Shown in pieces: positions 25,614-38,229 of a stretch of 64,000 bases of DNA (position 1 is its first letter; each line of letters starts with the position of its first letter). Location: assembly GCA_016165875.1 (NCBI GenBank), contig JABBOT010000014.1:13455432-13519431 (forward strand), given 5' to 3'. Origin of the DNA: Acanthopleura granulata (Eukaryota; Mollusca; Polyplacophora; Chitonida; Chitonidae). The translations under genes were made by a program, and so were the position numbers. The notes beneath the pieces were generated by a model, which saw nothing but the letters and a program-made list of their open reading frames with translations, was not told the origin of the DNA and did not search any database.

Positions 25614-25858
25614 GATATGCAAATTCAGCGTGACCGAATTGCGGCGGAATAACCTCGATTTTACATCCCATCTACTGCAAACCACCCACTATTTCACAGA
25701 ATCATATTTTTTCTGGTGCCTTGGTGTTCTGTGCAAGTATTCTTTGACTGACCAGATAAAGGGATTTTTCCAAATCTTGAGAATGAAAACAGGCGTGACG
25801 GAATTACGGCACATTCTCAATTTGTGACTGAATTTCTGTTGCAAACAATTCCGTCACG
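25614..25858. repeat. Possible MITE with CGTGACGGAATT ends
   Basis: CGTGACCGAATTG near 25630 and its inverse CAATTCCGTCACG at 25846-25858 bracket ~230 bp; another CGTGACGGAATT lies at 25795. The motif returns at 27432 and inverted at 27474. Confidence 0.4.
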
Positions 25859-27774
25859 ATGATACAATCACATGTATTTTTAACTTCAAATGAAAAGGAT
25901 CATTTTTTAAAAATCTTAATCAGTATAACACTATAAACCTATTGCATCAATTTTCTAAAATTAAACAAATCAATGTACCTTATCACTCTCTTGATTGACG
26001 TGATACATGCATCTGACATTAGGTACGCATTTATAAATGAATGCACTTAGTCTGTCACAATACAGTGGTAACCAAACATCTGTCAATCATAAGAAAACAG
26101 CATCCGTTCACCAATGGGCCTTGCAATCTGTCACCGATGATTCTGTGTGCCTCTTTCACATTCTTGGTGCTACGCCTGCATGCTGATGATCTGAAATGCG
26201 CAACACCGGGTCGGTAGTGGTTGTATCTGCTGTTTAGTCTTTAGGAAAGTGCTGTAGGTATGATATCTTTTTCTATTGAAATTCGAATTCCTGGTGTTTA
26301 ATAGCCTACTTGTCCGTGAGAAGGCTATAAAATGTAGGCTTCGTGGTTTCGTCCGCAAACTGTGAAATGCATAGTCATTTACCAAGTCAGTAGTGGTTTG
26401 ATCGGGACAGCACCCATTGTATCGTGAAAATTTTCAGCAACATTCACTCTGAATTCCAGCATCTTCGTAACCGATATACCTTGAGCATCCTTCACGTTCT
26501 AGTAACTGATCTTAGTCACTGCTGGCTTGATTTCAGTGATGCAGTGATACAGTTGTAACTGGCGGTGAAGTACAGACACTGCCCCCTCCTATGCCGTGTC
26601 CTCTATGTTTTCTGTTTGTCTTGATGGACTGATGTATCTTTGTCCTGCACCATTGAATTAATCGCCTTATATATGTTATTTTTGAAACCTGTGTCAAACA
26701 GTTTCATTTTCTATAAGAACAGGCAAAGCAGAAATGAATCCTTTCCTGGTAAAAGTCTTTAATTTGTCAGCTCCTTTCTTATGCAGGGGCCACACAATAG
26801 GATAATCAGATTGCACACTTCGGTGTGATAAAGGTAGTCGCACGTATCATGCAGCACGTGGGGGGAATGAAGGACCATTTATGTCTCATTGAAATTAAGG
26901 AAAGACTTTCTTATCTCTGTATCCGGGTTTTCCGTTTTAAAATTTTGGTACAGATATCTGAGAAAGTAACATCAAAATTTTTTTTCAGCATATTCCTTTT
27001 TTGTTGCCAGGATCATTTCTCAAAATGGTATACATGTACATGTATAGACAGTTCTGTCCGGCATGGCTCTGGGTTGTATAACAATGATAAAAGTTATTTT
27101 GAGTTTTGAGATGGGCAGGTATTTTCTTTGGGCTCTTTAGTAAGGGTTTCAAAGCTAAATTTCTGCATACAGTTGCCTTTTGCAAGTAGGGATAGTCAAC
27201 ATACACCCTTCATTGTGTGGAAGTTTGCCTCTCCAACTTCTGTAACTGAAGGCATGTCTATTTTTGCTACCACAATAGCTGTCTTTCCGTTGCATGGATT
27301 CAGCAAAACTTTGTATTGTCTCTCCTTGACCTTTCGTTATATCCTAAATCTGGCGGGAAATCTCCCATCAGACGTTCAGGTGTTGTAATGAATTATATCT
27401 AGTTCACGTATTTTCATAACATTAGCATGAGTGTGACGGAATTACATTCATGTGTAAACATCTGAAAATGTGAATCCGTCACGCTTATTTACATGTGTAT
27501 TCGTATCTTTTTAATACACGATATTAAATGTCCAGTTTCCCGTTTGTCCGACGCAAGCGTCAAACGGACAGATTGGGCGACCGGCAGAAATACATGCATC
27601 GTCGAATGAGCAGTGCAGTCAACAAAACGGCTCGTTCAGCAAATCTGGGGTATATAATAAACGAACACGGGTCATTTCTAGTGAGTAGAGAATACTGATT
27701 TGTAGTATGTTCTTTTATTCTTATTACTGATCAGTGAAATAAAAAACAATACTATGAAGTTTGTATCTTGATTT

Positions 27775-28140
27775 CCTCTTCACTTTAGCCAAATTTCGTT
27801 GAAATCAGACAAAAACTGTAGGAGGAGTAGCGGTTTGAAATAAATGTAAACATGGTGGATGAACGGACAAACAAACGAACAACTACTCATAGAAATAGAA
27901 AGTCGATGGTAAGAATCATGTATCATGATGTAGTCTACGGTTGTACCCAGTTTCATTGAAATCGGACAAATCTGTAGAAGGGCTAGAGTTCCGAAATTGT
28001 TAACATATTCTGGATGAACAGAAAAACGGACGGACAACCGCTCATCGAAATGGAAAATCGGCGCTACGAATTTTGTATCTTGATGTAGTTTACACTTCAA
28101 CCAATCGGATACTAAGTGTGGGAAGGGTAGTGTTTTGAGG
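27775..28140. repeat. ~158-bp-period repeat, about 2.3 copies
   Basis: TTTCGTTGAAATCAGACAAA (27789), TTTCATTGAAATCGGACAAA (27951) and a decayed third copy recur with GGATGAACGGAC and CGCTCATCGAAAT motifs. It is a common invertebrate dispersed repeat type; the frame on the minus strand is an artefact. Confidence 0.7.
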
Positions 28141-28894
28141 GAAAGGTTAAAAGATCGTGGGAAGCCAGACAGCCTTCGAATAGTAGAGCTAAAAGTGCTG
28201 ATTTTTTATTATCATCATTATTATTATGATTTGCTTGGATGATGGCTCAGTTCAAGCGAATAACATGAGCCATGATTAAATCTACATTAGACCTAAATAC
28301 AGGGTGATACCGCACTAACATATAATATGCATTATATAAACCCAGACACCTTATACACATAAAAAAAAATATCAAACCGATATGGACATCATACAGATAG
28401 CAACATCATACAGCGAAAACCATCAAGCTGAAAGCAAGTAGTTAGATCACACAGATGCAGCCAGATATATCATGCAGACAGTACAGCATGCAGATAAGAA
28501 CAACAAGGATTAAAACGAAAAAACCTTGCAGTGAATGACAAGTTAGAATCTGTTACTTTTAGTTATAAAGTTGCCTACAGCTTGACAAATTTTGTTGGCA
28601 TGCCTTACCGGTTTTAACACAGCGTCCAAGCTGGGGTCAGGTACACATACGCCAAGGAGTATAGCTAAGCCTTATGGGCTATAAATCTGATTCAATGAAA
28701 CACAAAATGAGACATTTATTGCTCAAGCCGAACAATTATCACAAAGGCAAGAGCCATGTAAGTTAAACCCCGTTTAGGTAGGAACTAAGCGGGATGTGGC
28801 CCGATTGTAACTAACGGGCGAAGACCGCTGCAAGAATAATTTTATTTCAGGGGAGATAACTCTAGGGTTACAACTGAAATAAAATCTACCCTTA

Positions 28895-29345
28895 AAGCAT
28901 GACTCCCAGTCCCTCTGCCGCAACTAGACAAAGGCTGGCTTAATTGCACTTACCGCTTCTGGGATAGACAGAGGTAGATCCGAAGTTATTGACTGATAAA
29001 GACCAAGGCTTCCTTGGCGAGCTTACCTCCCAATCCATTCCCATTTATACCCCCATGTGCAGGTACCCATTCAAAGGTGGCACTGATACCTTGATAGTAC
29101 AGAACTGTGAGACGATGTAATGTCGCATAGATTACTGGAGATACCTTTCTCCAAGAAAAACAAATTAGCCCTTGCAGGGCATTTAATGAGTCTGACAAAT
29201 ATTACAGTTCTGTTTGATATAAGAACTAACAACATTTGCAGGGAAAAGAGAATGATTGAAAGCTCACGAACAAACACGGACAATCTAAGTCTCTTAGATT
29301 AACAAAGCTCTGGGATACAGAATGAAGCACCAGTTCTGTCAGTGT
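28895..29345 (-). pseudogene. LINE ribonuclease H domain relic
   Basis: Reading downward: TDRTGASFCIPEL, a stop, LSVFVRELSIILFSLQ, NRTVIF, a frameshift, SDSLNALQGL, FEWVPAHGGINGNGLGGKLA and KEAL, then a frameshift and SDLPLSIPEAVSAIKPA. This order is that of the RNase H domain found after the reverse transcriptase in I-like and related LINEs. The catalytic DSL is kept, while the GNE/AD positions of the WVPAHxGIxGNExAD motif have changed. Stops and shifts make it dead. Confidence 0.7.
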
Positions 29346-29409
29346 TTGTACTTGTGTTATAATGCATTGTTGAATAGCATGTAATTCAAAAGTAAATACA
29401 TTCTGTTAT

Positions 29410-29605
29410 AACGCGGCTTCCCTTCTCTGCCAGCAACCTGCGGATCGTCGTGGGCTTCCTCCGGTCTCTGCCCGGTTTTCTCCCACCGTGATGCTGGCAG
29501 CCGTCGTGTAAGTGAAATATTCTTGAGTACGGTGTAAAACACCAATTAAATAAGTAAATAAATAAATAAATAAATTAATGAATGAATGAATCAATCAATC
29601 AATCA
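29410..29605 (+). mobile_element. 5'-truncated SINE, family 1, with long simple tail
   Basis: Body from GGCTTCCC; the tail passes through AAAT, AATG and AATC repeats to 29605. Confidence 0.85.
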
Positions 29606-29627
29606 ACATTAACAGTGCATGTCATTC

Positions 29628-29796
29628 ATCGCTATGAGTCCAGCATATGCTGGCTTCCTCTCTGGACGTACGTGGGAAGGTCAGCCAGTAACATGCAGTA
29701 ACCTGGTCGTGGGTTTCCCCCGGTTTCTCCCACCATATTGCTCCCCGCCGTCGTTTGAGCACGGCGTAAAGCACCAGTGAATTAAATGAATAAACA
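29628..29796 (+). mobile_element. 5'-truncated SINE, family 1
   Basis: Starts inside the B box (GAGTCCAGCATATGCTGG). Perfect 10-bp target duplication CATGTCATTC at 29618-29627 and 29797-29806. Confidence 0.88.
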
Positions 29797-30221
29797 CATG
29801 TCATTCTTAAACCATAAATTTAATCTGGAAGTTAAGACTAGAAGATCGTACTATACTTTTCATTTCTAGAGCCATTTTAATGTTCAACTTGGTACGAGCC
29901 TCCGAACGCAGAAACACTTCACATTTACAAGCAATACCATTTGACCTAAAACTTTGCCAACCCCCTTTTATACCCTAAAGGGACATATTTCTTTTTGAGT
30001 TTGGGTGTCACGTGCTCTGCTTATTGTTAGACAGGGCAAGACTCACTTTGCGCAAGCTTTCAGAACGTATTCTGTTGTCAAGCATAAATATATTGGTTTT
30101 ATTCCCCAATGCTGTCAGTGTGAATACATAGCAGTTATTCAGAGCATTAACCTGTTTTGTGACAAATCGTTTCGGTAATTATTCGCAAAGTATGGATAGT
30201 TATGTGTAAATGCCATGTGTA

Positions 30222-30223
30222 TC

Positions 30224-30257
<34 letters not shown>

Positions 30258-32982
30258 CACACGTATACACACAACAACACACACATACACATAGAAATAC
30301 ATACACTTACATACACATACATACACATACATATACACACACAAACACTCACATACACATACAAATACATACAAATACATATACACACATACACACATAC
30401 ATACACATACATACAAATACAGATACACATACATACACATACACATAACTACACATACACAGACGCACATATACATACACATACACATACATTTACATAC
30501 ATAAAAACACACATACTCGTATACATACATATACATACACATGCATATACATACACACTCATACAGATACATATACACACACACATACACACACATCCAC
30601 ATATCTATACACAGATACACATACCTACACATACATATACATATACATATACTTATACATACAATTACATGCACACACACATACATACACATACATGTAC
30701 ATGTACATACATATACATACATATACATAAACATACATCCAAATACACACACATACATACACATACACATACATACACATACATACATATACACACACAA
30801 ACACACACATACACATAAAAATACATACACATACATTCACATACATACACATACACATATACATACATATACACAAAAACACACACATAAAAATGCATAC
30901 ACATACACATGCATTCACATACATACACATATACATACATATACACACACAAACACACACATACACATACATACACATACATATACATACAAATGCATAC
31001 ACATACAGATACACATATATACACATACATACAAATACACATACATATACACACACAAACACACACATACACATAAAAATACATACACATACACATACAT
31101 ACACAAAAATACATACACATACACATGCATTCACATACTTACACATATACATACATATACACACAAACACACACATACACATACATATACATACACATAC
31201 ATATACATACAAATGCATACACATACATACACATACAGATACACATATATACACATACACATACATAAACATGAATACATTTACACACCTAAAAACACAT
31301 ATACACATACAAATACATACACATACACACACATACATACACATACATATATATAGATACACATGCATATACATACAGACATGCACATATATATACATAC
31401 ACATACATATACATACACATACATACACATACATACACACACATACACATAAATACATATACACAAAGAGATACACATACATAGACATACACATACCTGC
31501 ACATACACATACATATACATACATACACATACACCTATATACATACACATACACATAATTATATATACTCATACACATACAGACACATGCACATGCACAT
31601 ACACATACACATACACGTACATACATATACACACAAACACACACATACACTAACAAATACTTACACATACATACCCATAGACATACATATACACACATAC
31701 ACATACATATTCATACACATACATATACATAGAGATACATTTACACACATAAAAACACACATACACATACATATACATACACATACAGATAAAGATATAT
31801 ATACACATACACAAACATACACATACATACACGCACACATACATACACGCACACATACATACACGCACACATACATATACACACACATACACATACACAT
31901 ACACATTCATACATTACATACACATACATACACATACATATATATAGATACACATACATACACATACATACACATACATATACGTAAACAGATATATATA
32001 TATACATAAAAATACATACATACACATACATACAAATACATATACACACACATACACATGCTCATACATACACGTGCATATACACACATACACATACATA
32101 CAAAAACACATACAAATACATACACGTGCATACACATACATATACAAACATATAAATACACATACATATACACAGACAAACACACACATACAGATACATA
32201 TATATAGATACACATGTATATGCATACATACACATACACATACGTATGCATACAAATACATATGCATACAAATATATGTACATACACATACATGAACATA
32301 CACATACATATACATACACATACATATACATACACTTACATACACATACATATATACACACACAAACACACACATACATATACATACACATACATACACA
32401 TACATACACATACATGTACACAGATACCTATACCTACAAATACATACGCATACACATGCACATACATAAACAGACATCAACATACACATACATACATATA
32501 CACATAGATACACATACACATACACACACATCCACATACATATACACACACATATATATATATACATACATACGCATACACATACATATACACACTCAAA
32601 CACACACATACACATAAAAATACATACGCATACATACAGATCCATACACATAGATACACATACACATATATACAAATGGATACACATACACATACAGGTA
32701 CAAATATATACACACACACATACATAAACATACATACACATACACATACAGGTACAAATATATACACCTATATAACATACATACACGTATACATTCTTAC
32801 ACATACATATACATACACATACATTTACACACATAAAAACGCACATACACATACATATGCGTAGACATACTTACACATACATACACATACACATACATAT
32901 ATACAGATACACATACATATACATACCCACACATACACATCCATATACATACAAATACATGCACGTACACATACATGTACAT

Positions 32983-33031
<49 letters not shown>

Positions 33032-33667
33032 CACATACAAGGACATACACATACATATACACATAGAGATACACATACATGCACATACATAGACATACGC
33101 ATACATACACATACACATAGATTCACATACATATACATACACATACACATATATACACACATACACATACACATACACACACACATATATATACACACTT
33201 ACACATTCCCATACATACACATATATGTACATACACAAACATACACATACACACATATACATAAACCTACATATATACACACAAACACACACATACACAT
33301 ACATACACATACACATACCCAGATACAGACACAGATACAAATTCATACATATACATATACATACATACACCTACAGATACACATACATGCACACTCAGGT
33401 ACACACATATGCACATACACAAACATACATCAGCATACACATACATACACATACCATAAACATGCACATACATAAACACACACATACACATAGATATACA
33501 CACTCATACATACACATACACATAGATACACATACACATACATGTACATACATGCACATACACATACATACATACACATACATACATACACATACATACA
33601 CATACATACACATGCATAAACATACATCAACATACACATACATATACACACACAAACACATACATAT

Positions 33668-33706
<39 letters not shown>

Positions 33707-33735
33707 CACACAGGCACACAGATATATATATATAT
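30222..33735. repeat. 3.5-kb ACATAC-type microsatellite array
   Basis: Almost all of this stretch is built of ACATAC, ACACAT and AC units, edged by pure AC runs (30226-30262, 33676-33712) and with a TA run near 32998-33026. Stop codons are rare in any frame, so long frames of Cys/Tyr/Val/Met or His/Thr appear on both strands; these are not genes. Confidence 0.97.
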
Positions 33736-33885
33736 GAATTTATAGTTTATATTTTTTTGATCTCTGCTGTAGATGAAGGAAAGTGAATGGATGTCACATT
33801 ACATGCACCATTACTGTAAAATCTGACAAAACCAAACTTCCTTCCACTAAGTATTTATTCTGTTCAAGAAATTAAGATTATGTCT

Positions 33886-34233
33886 CATCCTAGAACATAT
33901 GTAAAGAATGGCTTTAAACTTGAAGCTAGACAAACATGACTGTCATCCTAGTACATATGTAAAGAATGGCTTTAAACTTGAAGCTAGACAAACATGACTG
34001 TCATCCTAGTACATATGTAAAGAATGGCTTTAAACTTGAAGCTAGACAAACATGATTGTCATCTTAGTGCATGTGTAAAGAATGGCTTTAAACTTGAAGC
34101 TAAACAAACATGACTGTCATCCTAGTACATATGTAAAGAATGGCTTTAAACTTGAAGCTAGACAAACATGACTGTCATCCTAGTACATATGTAAAGAATG
34201 GCTTTAAACTTGAAGCTAGACAAACATGACTGT
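33886..34233. repeat. 58-bp tandem repeat, six copies
   Basis: Exactly 348 bp, six near-identical units containing CATATGTAAAGAATGGCTTT. Unit 3 carries the most differences. Confidence 0.95.
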
Positions 34234-35360
34234 CATCAAGTAAGTAGGTCATTGCTTTCGGTGTTTAATCTGGTTTATTCCTTGGATTTATCCCAGCTGA
34301 TACAGGGTGTGTAAGACCAAGATCTAACACCTCAAACTCAAGAAATAATCTTTACTCAAGGTCTTCTTTAAAAATTCTTTGTTGGGTGTAACTCAATACT
34401 ATAAGATGAAAAGGAAAGGGCTGTTAGGAAATTCTTTTGTTTCAATCTAGCTGATGAAAAAGAAATGGTTCTTATATAAATTGATATGGCGGAAAAATTA
34501 AAGAAGAAAATGTTCTATTCAATTTCCAATAAAAACTTTTATTTGTTGTTTGTAAGGTGAGTCAGGTAACACCCATAGAAAAAAGAGTAAATGTAACACT
34601 CCATGTTGAACTGGTAAATTTGTACTGAGGTCATGACATCATCTTGATATAAGTTTCACAGCTATCAGTTCTACCTGAGTGCAAGCAATCGGTGCATTAT
34701 AAGTCTCATCAAAGTTTTGAGCAAGTACGTGATTTGTGCTTGCGCCTCTGTCTGGGTTTGTACAGTGGGCCATGCAATTCTCTCCAGGTGTGCTCTTCCC
34801 AGTTTGACAAATGTTGTCTTACTAACCTACCTCAATAATTGTGAGACTTGGAGCTGTTTTGCTTTTGAGATCAACGTGTGTTTGATTTTAAGGTCTATAA
34901 TAAGCCTTGGTCGCTTGAATGGGGATCAATCTCACTTTTTATTTTTTAATGGCGGTTTGAGTACACGAGCACATTTGAAATGAACACAAGTATTATTATG
35001 CATCACAGCCTATTGACGGGGGATCCTGGATACATTTGTGCATGCGTGAAGGCCAGGGTCAGCTGGTGATGTCTGTTTTATCACAAAGCTGCCTGTATTA
35101 CCTGAAGTGTGAGAATTTGCTTGTTTTCTTTTTTATTGAAAGCGATAACTTACATATTTCTGCACGTTTCATCAGATTGACTGGTATTTCAATGAAATTA
35201 GTAGGCCTACTGCAAGCACTTGGGTTCTCTAGTTCTGCAGAGGTTATTCTGGGTATACAGGATTAATGATGTTATATGTGTCATACCGCCAAATTCCAGC
35301 CTGGCACCTGTTATTCTATCGCACATAGTGCACATAGTCCTTTCACACTGAACATTTAAT
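34234..35360. other. No gene recognised
   Basis: Frames at 34717-34983 and 35036-35266 look random. Confidence 0.45.
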
Positions 35361-35364
35361 ATGT

Positions 35365-35552
35365 GTTTCAAGTCCAGCTCATGCTGGCTTCCTCTCCGGC
35401 CGTACGTGAGAAGGTCCGCTAGCAACCTGCGGATGATCGTGGATTTTCCATGGGCTCTGCCTGGTTTCCTTCCACCACAATGCTGGCCTCCGTCGTATAA
35501 GTGAAATATTCTATTGAGTACGGTGTAAAAACACCAACCAAATAAATAATAA
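35365..35552 (+). mobile_element. 5'-truncated SINE, family 1
   Basis: Starts at the B box (TTTCAAGTCCAGCTCATGCT); intact body and tail. Confidence 0.85.
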
Positions 35553-36658
35553 ATCTAGTTTATGTTAATGAAGCTATGTTGTGCATTTAGACAAACTGCT
35601 TCTCTGCTCATTTATGTAGATTTTACACATAAGTCGGTATTTCTTGGAAAATACAGCGGTTTATCTTGTTTAATATGTAGATTCAACAACGGGGCCCGCG
35701 TTACGCCTAATGCCTAAGTCGTGTGGCTGTCTTGCTGCAGACTACCAACATGCCCACCAGCTCTGTACATTTAACCAATTAAGAACCTCTAAAACCTCAT
35801 CCTGTGACATTACAAACTGGCTTAAAGGAGGATAATCGACAACCTCACGTTAGTGCAGATCGGCTCATTGACATTTGGAAATATTGTCATCCGTTCGGCA
35901 AGGTACTGACAGAGCATGTTCGCTTTACAACATGAATCTCTTGTTTGATTCAGAGGCGGAGGAAGCAAATAAGGATTGCCCCGAATATCTCAGCCCAATA
36001 GGCGAGGGTCCACGCGCCGCCTAGGTCTTGGAAGCTGGGGACTGCTAAGCGGCCGCAGAGATGTTGAAAGCGATTTCTGGCGTCTAAAATTAGGACCTAC
36101 ATTAAGATATATGAAGTGCTGAATTCTTATTATTGACACACATATCGGGGCCCAGTCGCGCAGAAAAATGTAATTGTTGGGGTGAAATATGGCCGTCAAA
36201 CTTTCACTAGGTAGCAAAAAATTGGACCTCTAGTAATACATCTTTCGGTAATGTACAGTACTGGGGTAGGCCTACTATATTTGTTCACCTTGTGCCCAAT
36301 AAATTTTCGAAATTCGGGGCAAAAGCCATCATACATATCGGAAAATGATGCCGCTATCTATATTTAAAGTCCCAATGAGTAAATTTTTGCAGATAATTTA
36401 CTCACTTTAACGATACTGAATCTGTCGGTCGTCTGCAGACTGCACAGCTATTTTGTGACAGCACAGTTGACGCTGTTTTGATCTAACAGTCTGTCTATAA
36501 ATACAGTCAAGCAACCGGTTGATACCATTACAACTGTAGGCTTACTTCTAGAAGTACTCAAACTGCAATGTTGTTAATTCATTGCTCAAACTTAATTATT
36601 TCGAAGATAAAAATTCGAACTGTCGATTCTAAATTATTTCTCTCTAAAATCACTTTCA

Positions 36659-37830
36659 GAAATTCGTCCGAATCCGTCTCCTCCGGTAGAGACTGTCGAA
36701 GAAAACCCTCAGTGCTTATTTGGGGTCCCAAATGACCCCACAGCGTTCTCGCACGACATTATCAAGAAAATACCGCCTTAGCTTTCTGTTTTGTATGCCA
36801 AAACGCAACTGTTTCGTCAAGGTTATCCTCCAGCAGTAAGGCTGAGCCCACTTTCATATCTAAAGGTTTCAGCAAAGAAGCACAGGGCGTATTTAGAGAA
36901 CACGAAGCTAGCAAGTGTCATAAAGAAGCCGTTGAACGTCTCATTACATCACCAGCAACTACTAAAGATATTGGCGAATCCCTGAGTCAAGCGCATGCTG
37001 AAGAAAAGGGGGGGAAATAGAAGCATTATATGTAAAATATTTGAAAATATATGTCACTTATGTCGACAAGGTTTCAAATTGCGTGAAGCAGTGCTGCTGC
37101 TGCTCATTTTGTGTGGAGGTGAAGACCCGTCTCTTCTACAGTGGTTAAAAAAGAAATCAAAAAATATGTATCGCATGGCATTCAGAATGAAATGATTCGT
37201 GTTCTTTCAAGACAGGTCATAAATAAAATTCCAAAGTCTGTCCATCGCTCCTAGTTTTACTGTATAATGGTAGATGAGTTATCTGACGTTTCCAATCATG
37301 AACAGGTCGTATTATTTCTTAGGGGGTAGGAGAGGGTTTTATTGTCCACGAAGATTTCCTTGGGGTTTACAAAGTAGATGACATCTCTGCTGAAACTTTG
37401 GTAAAAGTAAGTTTGGACGTTCTTTGTAGAATGAATGTATCAATAGGAAAATGCAGAGGGCAATGTTATGATGGCGCGAGCAATATGAGTGGGAGAAAAT
37501 TCGGCGTGGCTGTCAGGTTACAGGAGTTTGAACCGAAAGTGTTGTTCACACACTGTTATGGCCACTCATTAAATCTTGCATGCAACGACGCCATCAAAGA
37601 GGTAAAAGCTACTAAAGACGCTTTGGAAGTTACACACGAAATTTGTAAATTGATCAAATACTCACCCAGGCGTGAAGCATTGATTGATAACCTGAAAACT
37701 AATATTCATGCAATGTATACCTGTGTCAGAAAAGAGCCAGTTTCTGACGGGCGAACACCAGTCCTTATAAGTCCGATTCTAAGACTCGTTCTGTCTTTTC
37801 AGTATACCACATTACTATTGTATAGCTGAT
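36659..37830 (+). pseudogene. Broken hAT transposase relic (ZMYM1-like / DUF4371 type)
   Basis: Several frames joined by frameshifts carry hallmarks of this transposase family: AFCFVCQNA zinc-binding-like start (36784), VFREHEASKCHKEAVERL (36889), KIFENICHLCRQGFKLRE (37034), GIQNEMIRVL (37172), MVDELSDVSNHEQ (37267, the first catalytic Asp region), EGFIVHEDFLGVYKVDD (37331) and GQCYDGASNMSG, FTHCYGHSLNLAC, ICKLIKYSPRREAL (37458-37690). At least two in-frame stops and three frameshifts are present and the C-terminal dimerisation part is missing. It is dead as a protein gene. The family name is from motif memory. Confidence 0.75.
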
Positions 37831-37967
37831 TTCATGGGCAGCAGCCTGCACGCCAAACTTCAAAATATAGTAGGCCTACCACAACGTCTTAGCCATAAAC
37901 ACGCAGTGGAAGTTATTGACTTGATATTGAAATTACTCACTGAAAACATCATTTGATAAATCGCTTT

Positions 37968-38220
37968 TCAGTATCGGGTGTATCCGCCGTGTGCTTGGAT
38001 GACAGCCTGAACCCTTCTTCATACCACCTGTCAGCCTGCTGATTCTCTGAAGGGGTAGTCTCTTCCATTCTGCGCGCAAGACAGCTTCAAGTTGGGCCAA
38101 ATCATGTACAGACACCTTGCTTGCACCCGACGACCAGTCATGTCCCAGACGTGCCACAGAGGGTTGCCACTGGGGCTCATTGTAGGCCATTCTGAAAGCT
38201 AATCGACTGCTGATCTCCAA
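37968..38220 (-). pseudogene. Tc1/mariner transposase C-terminal relic
   Basis: Three frames in order give WPTMSPSGNPLWHVWDM and GRRVQAR, then HDLAQLEAVLRAEWKRL and ISRLTGGM, then VQAVIQAHGGYTRY and stop (TCA at 37968). These match the end of Tc1-type DD34D transposases, where SPDLNPIEHVWD carries the third catalytic acid. Here that Asp reads Ser (SPSGNP), so the site is lost, and two frameshifts are present. It abuts the hAT relic. Confidence 0.72.
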
Positions 38221-38229
38221 AAAATTACC

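Noticed and set aside
27780..28100. 106-codon minus frame.
   Set aside because: It follows the 158-bp repeat, including the same peptide pattern twice.
30147..33737. Very long open frames (up to 359 codons) on both strands, Cys/Tyr/Val/Met-rich or His/Thr-rich.
   Set aside because: They are translations of the ACATAC array, present in several frames on both strands; no start context, splice sites or complexity.
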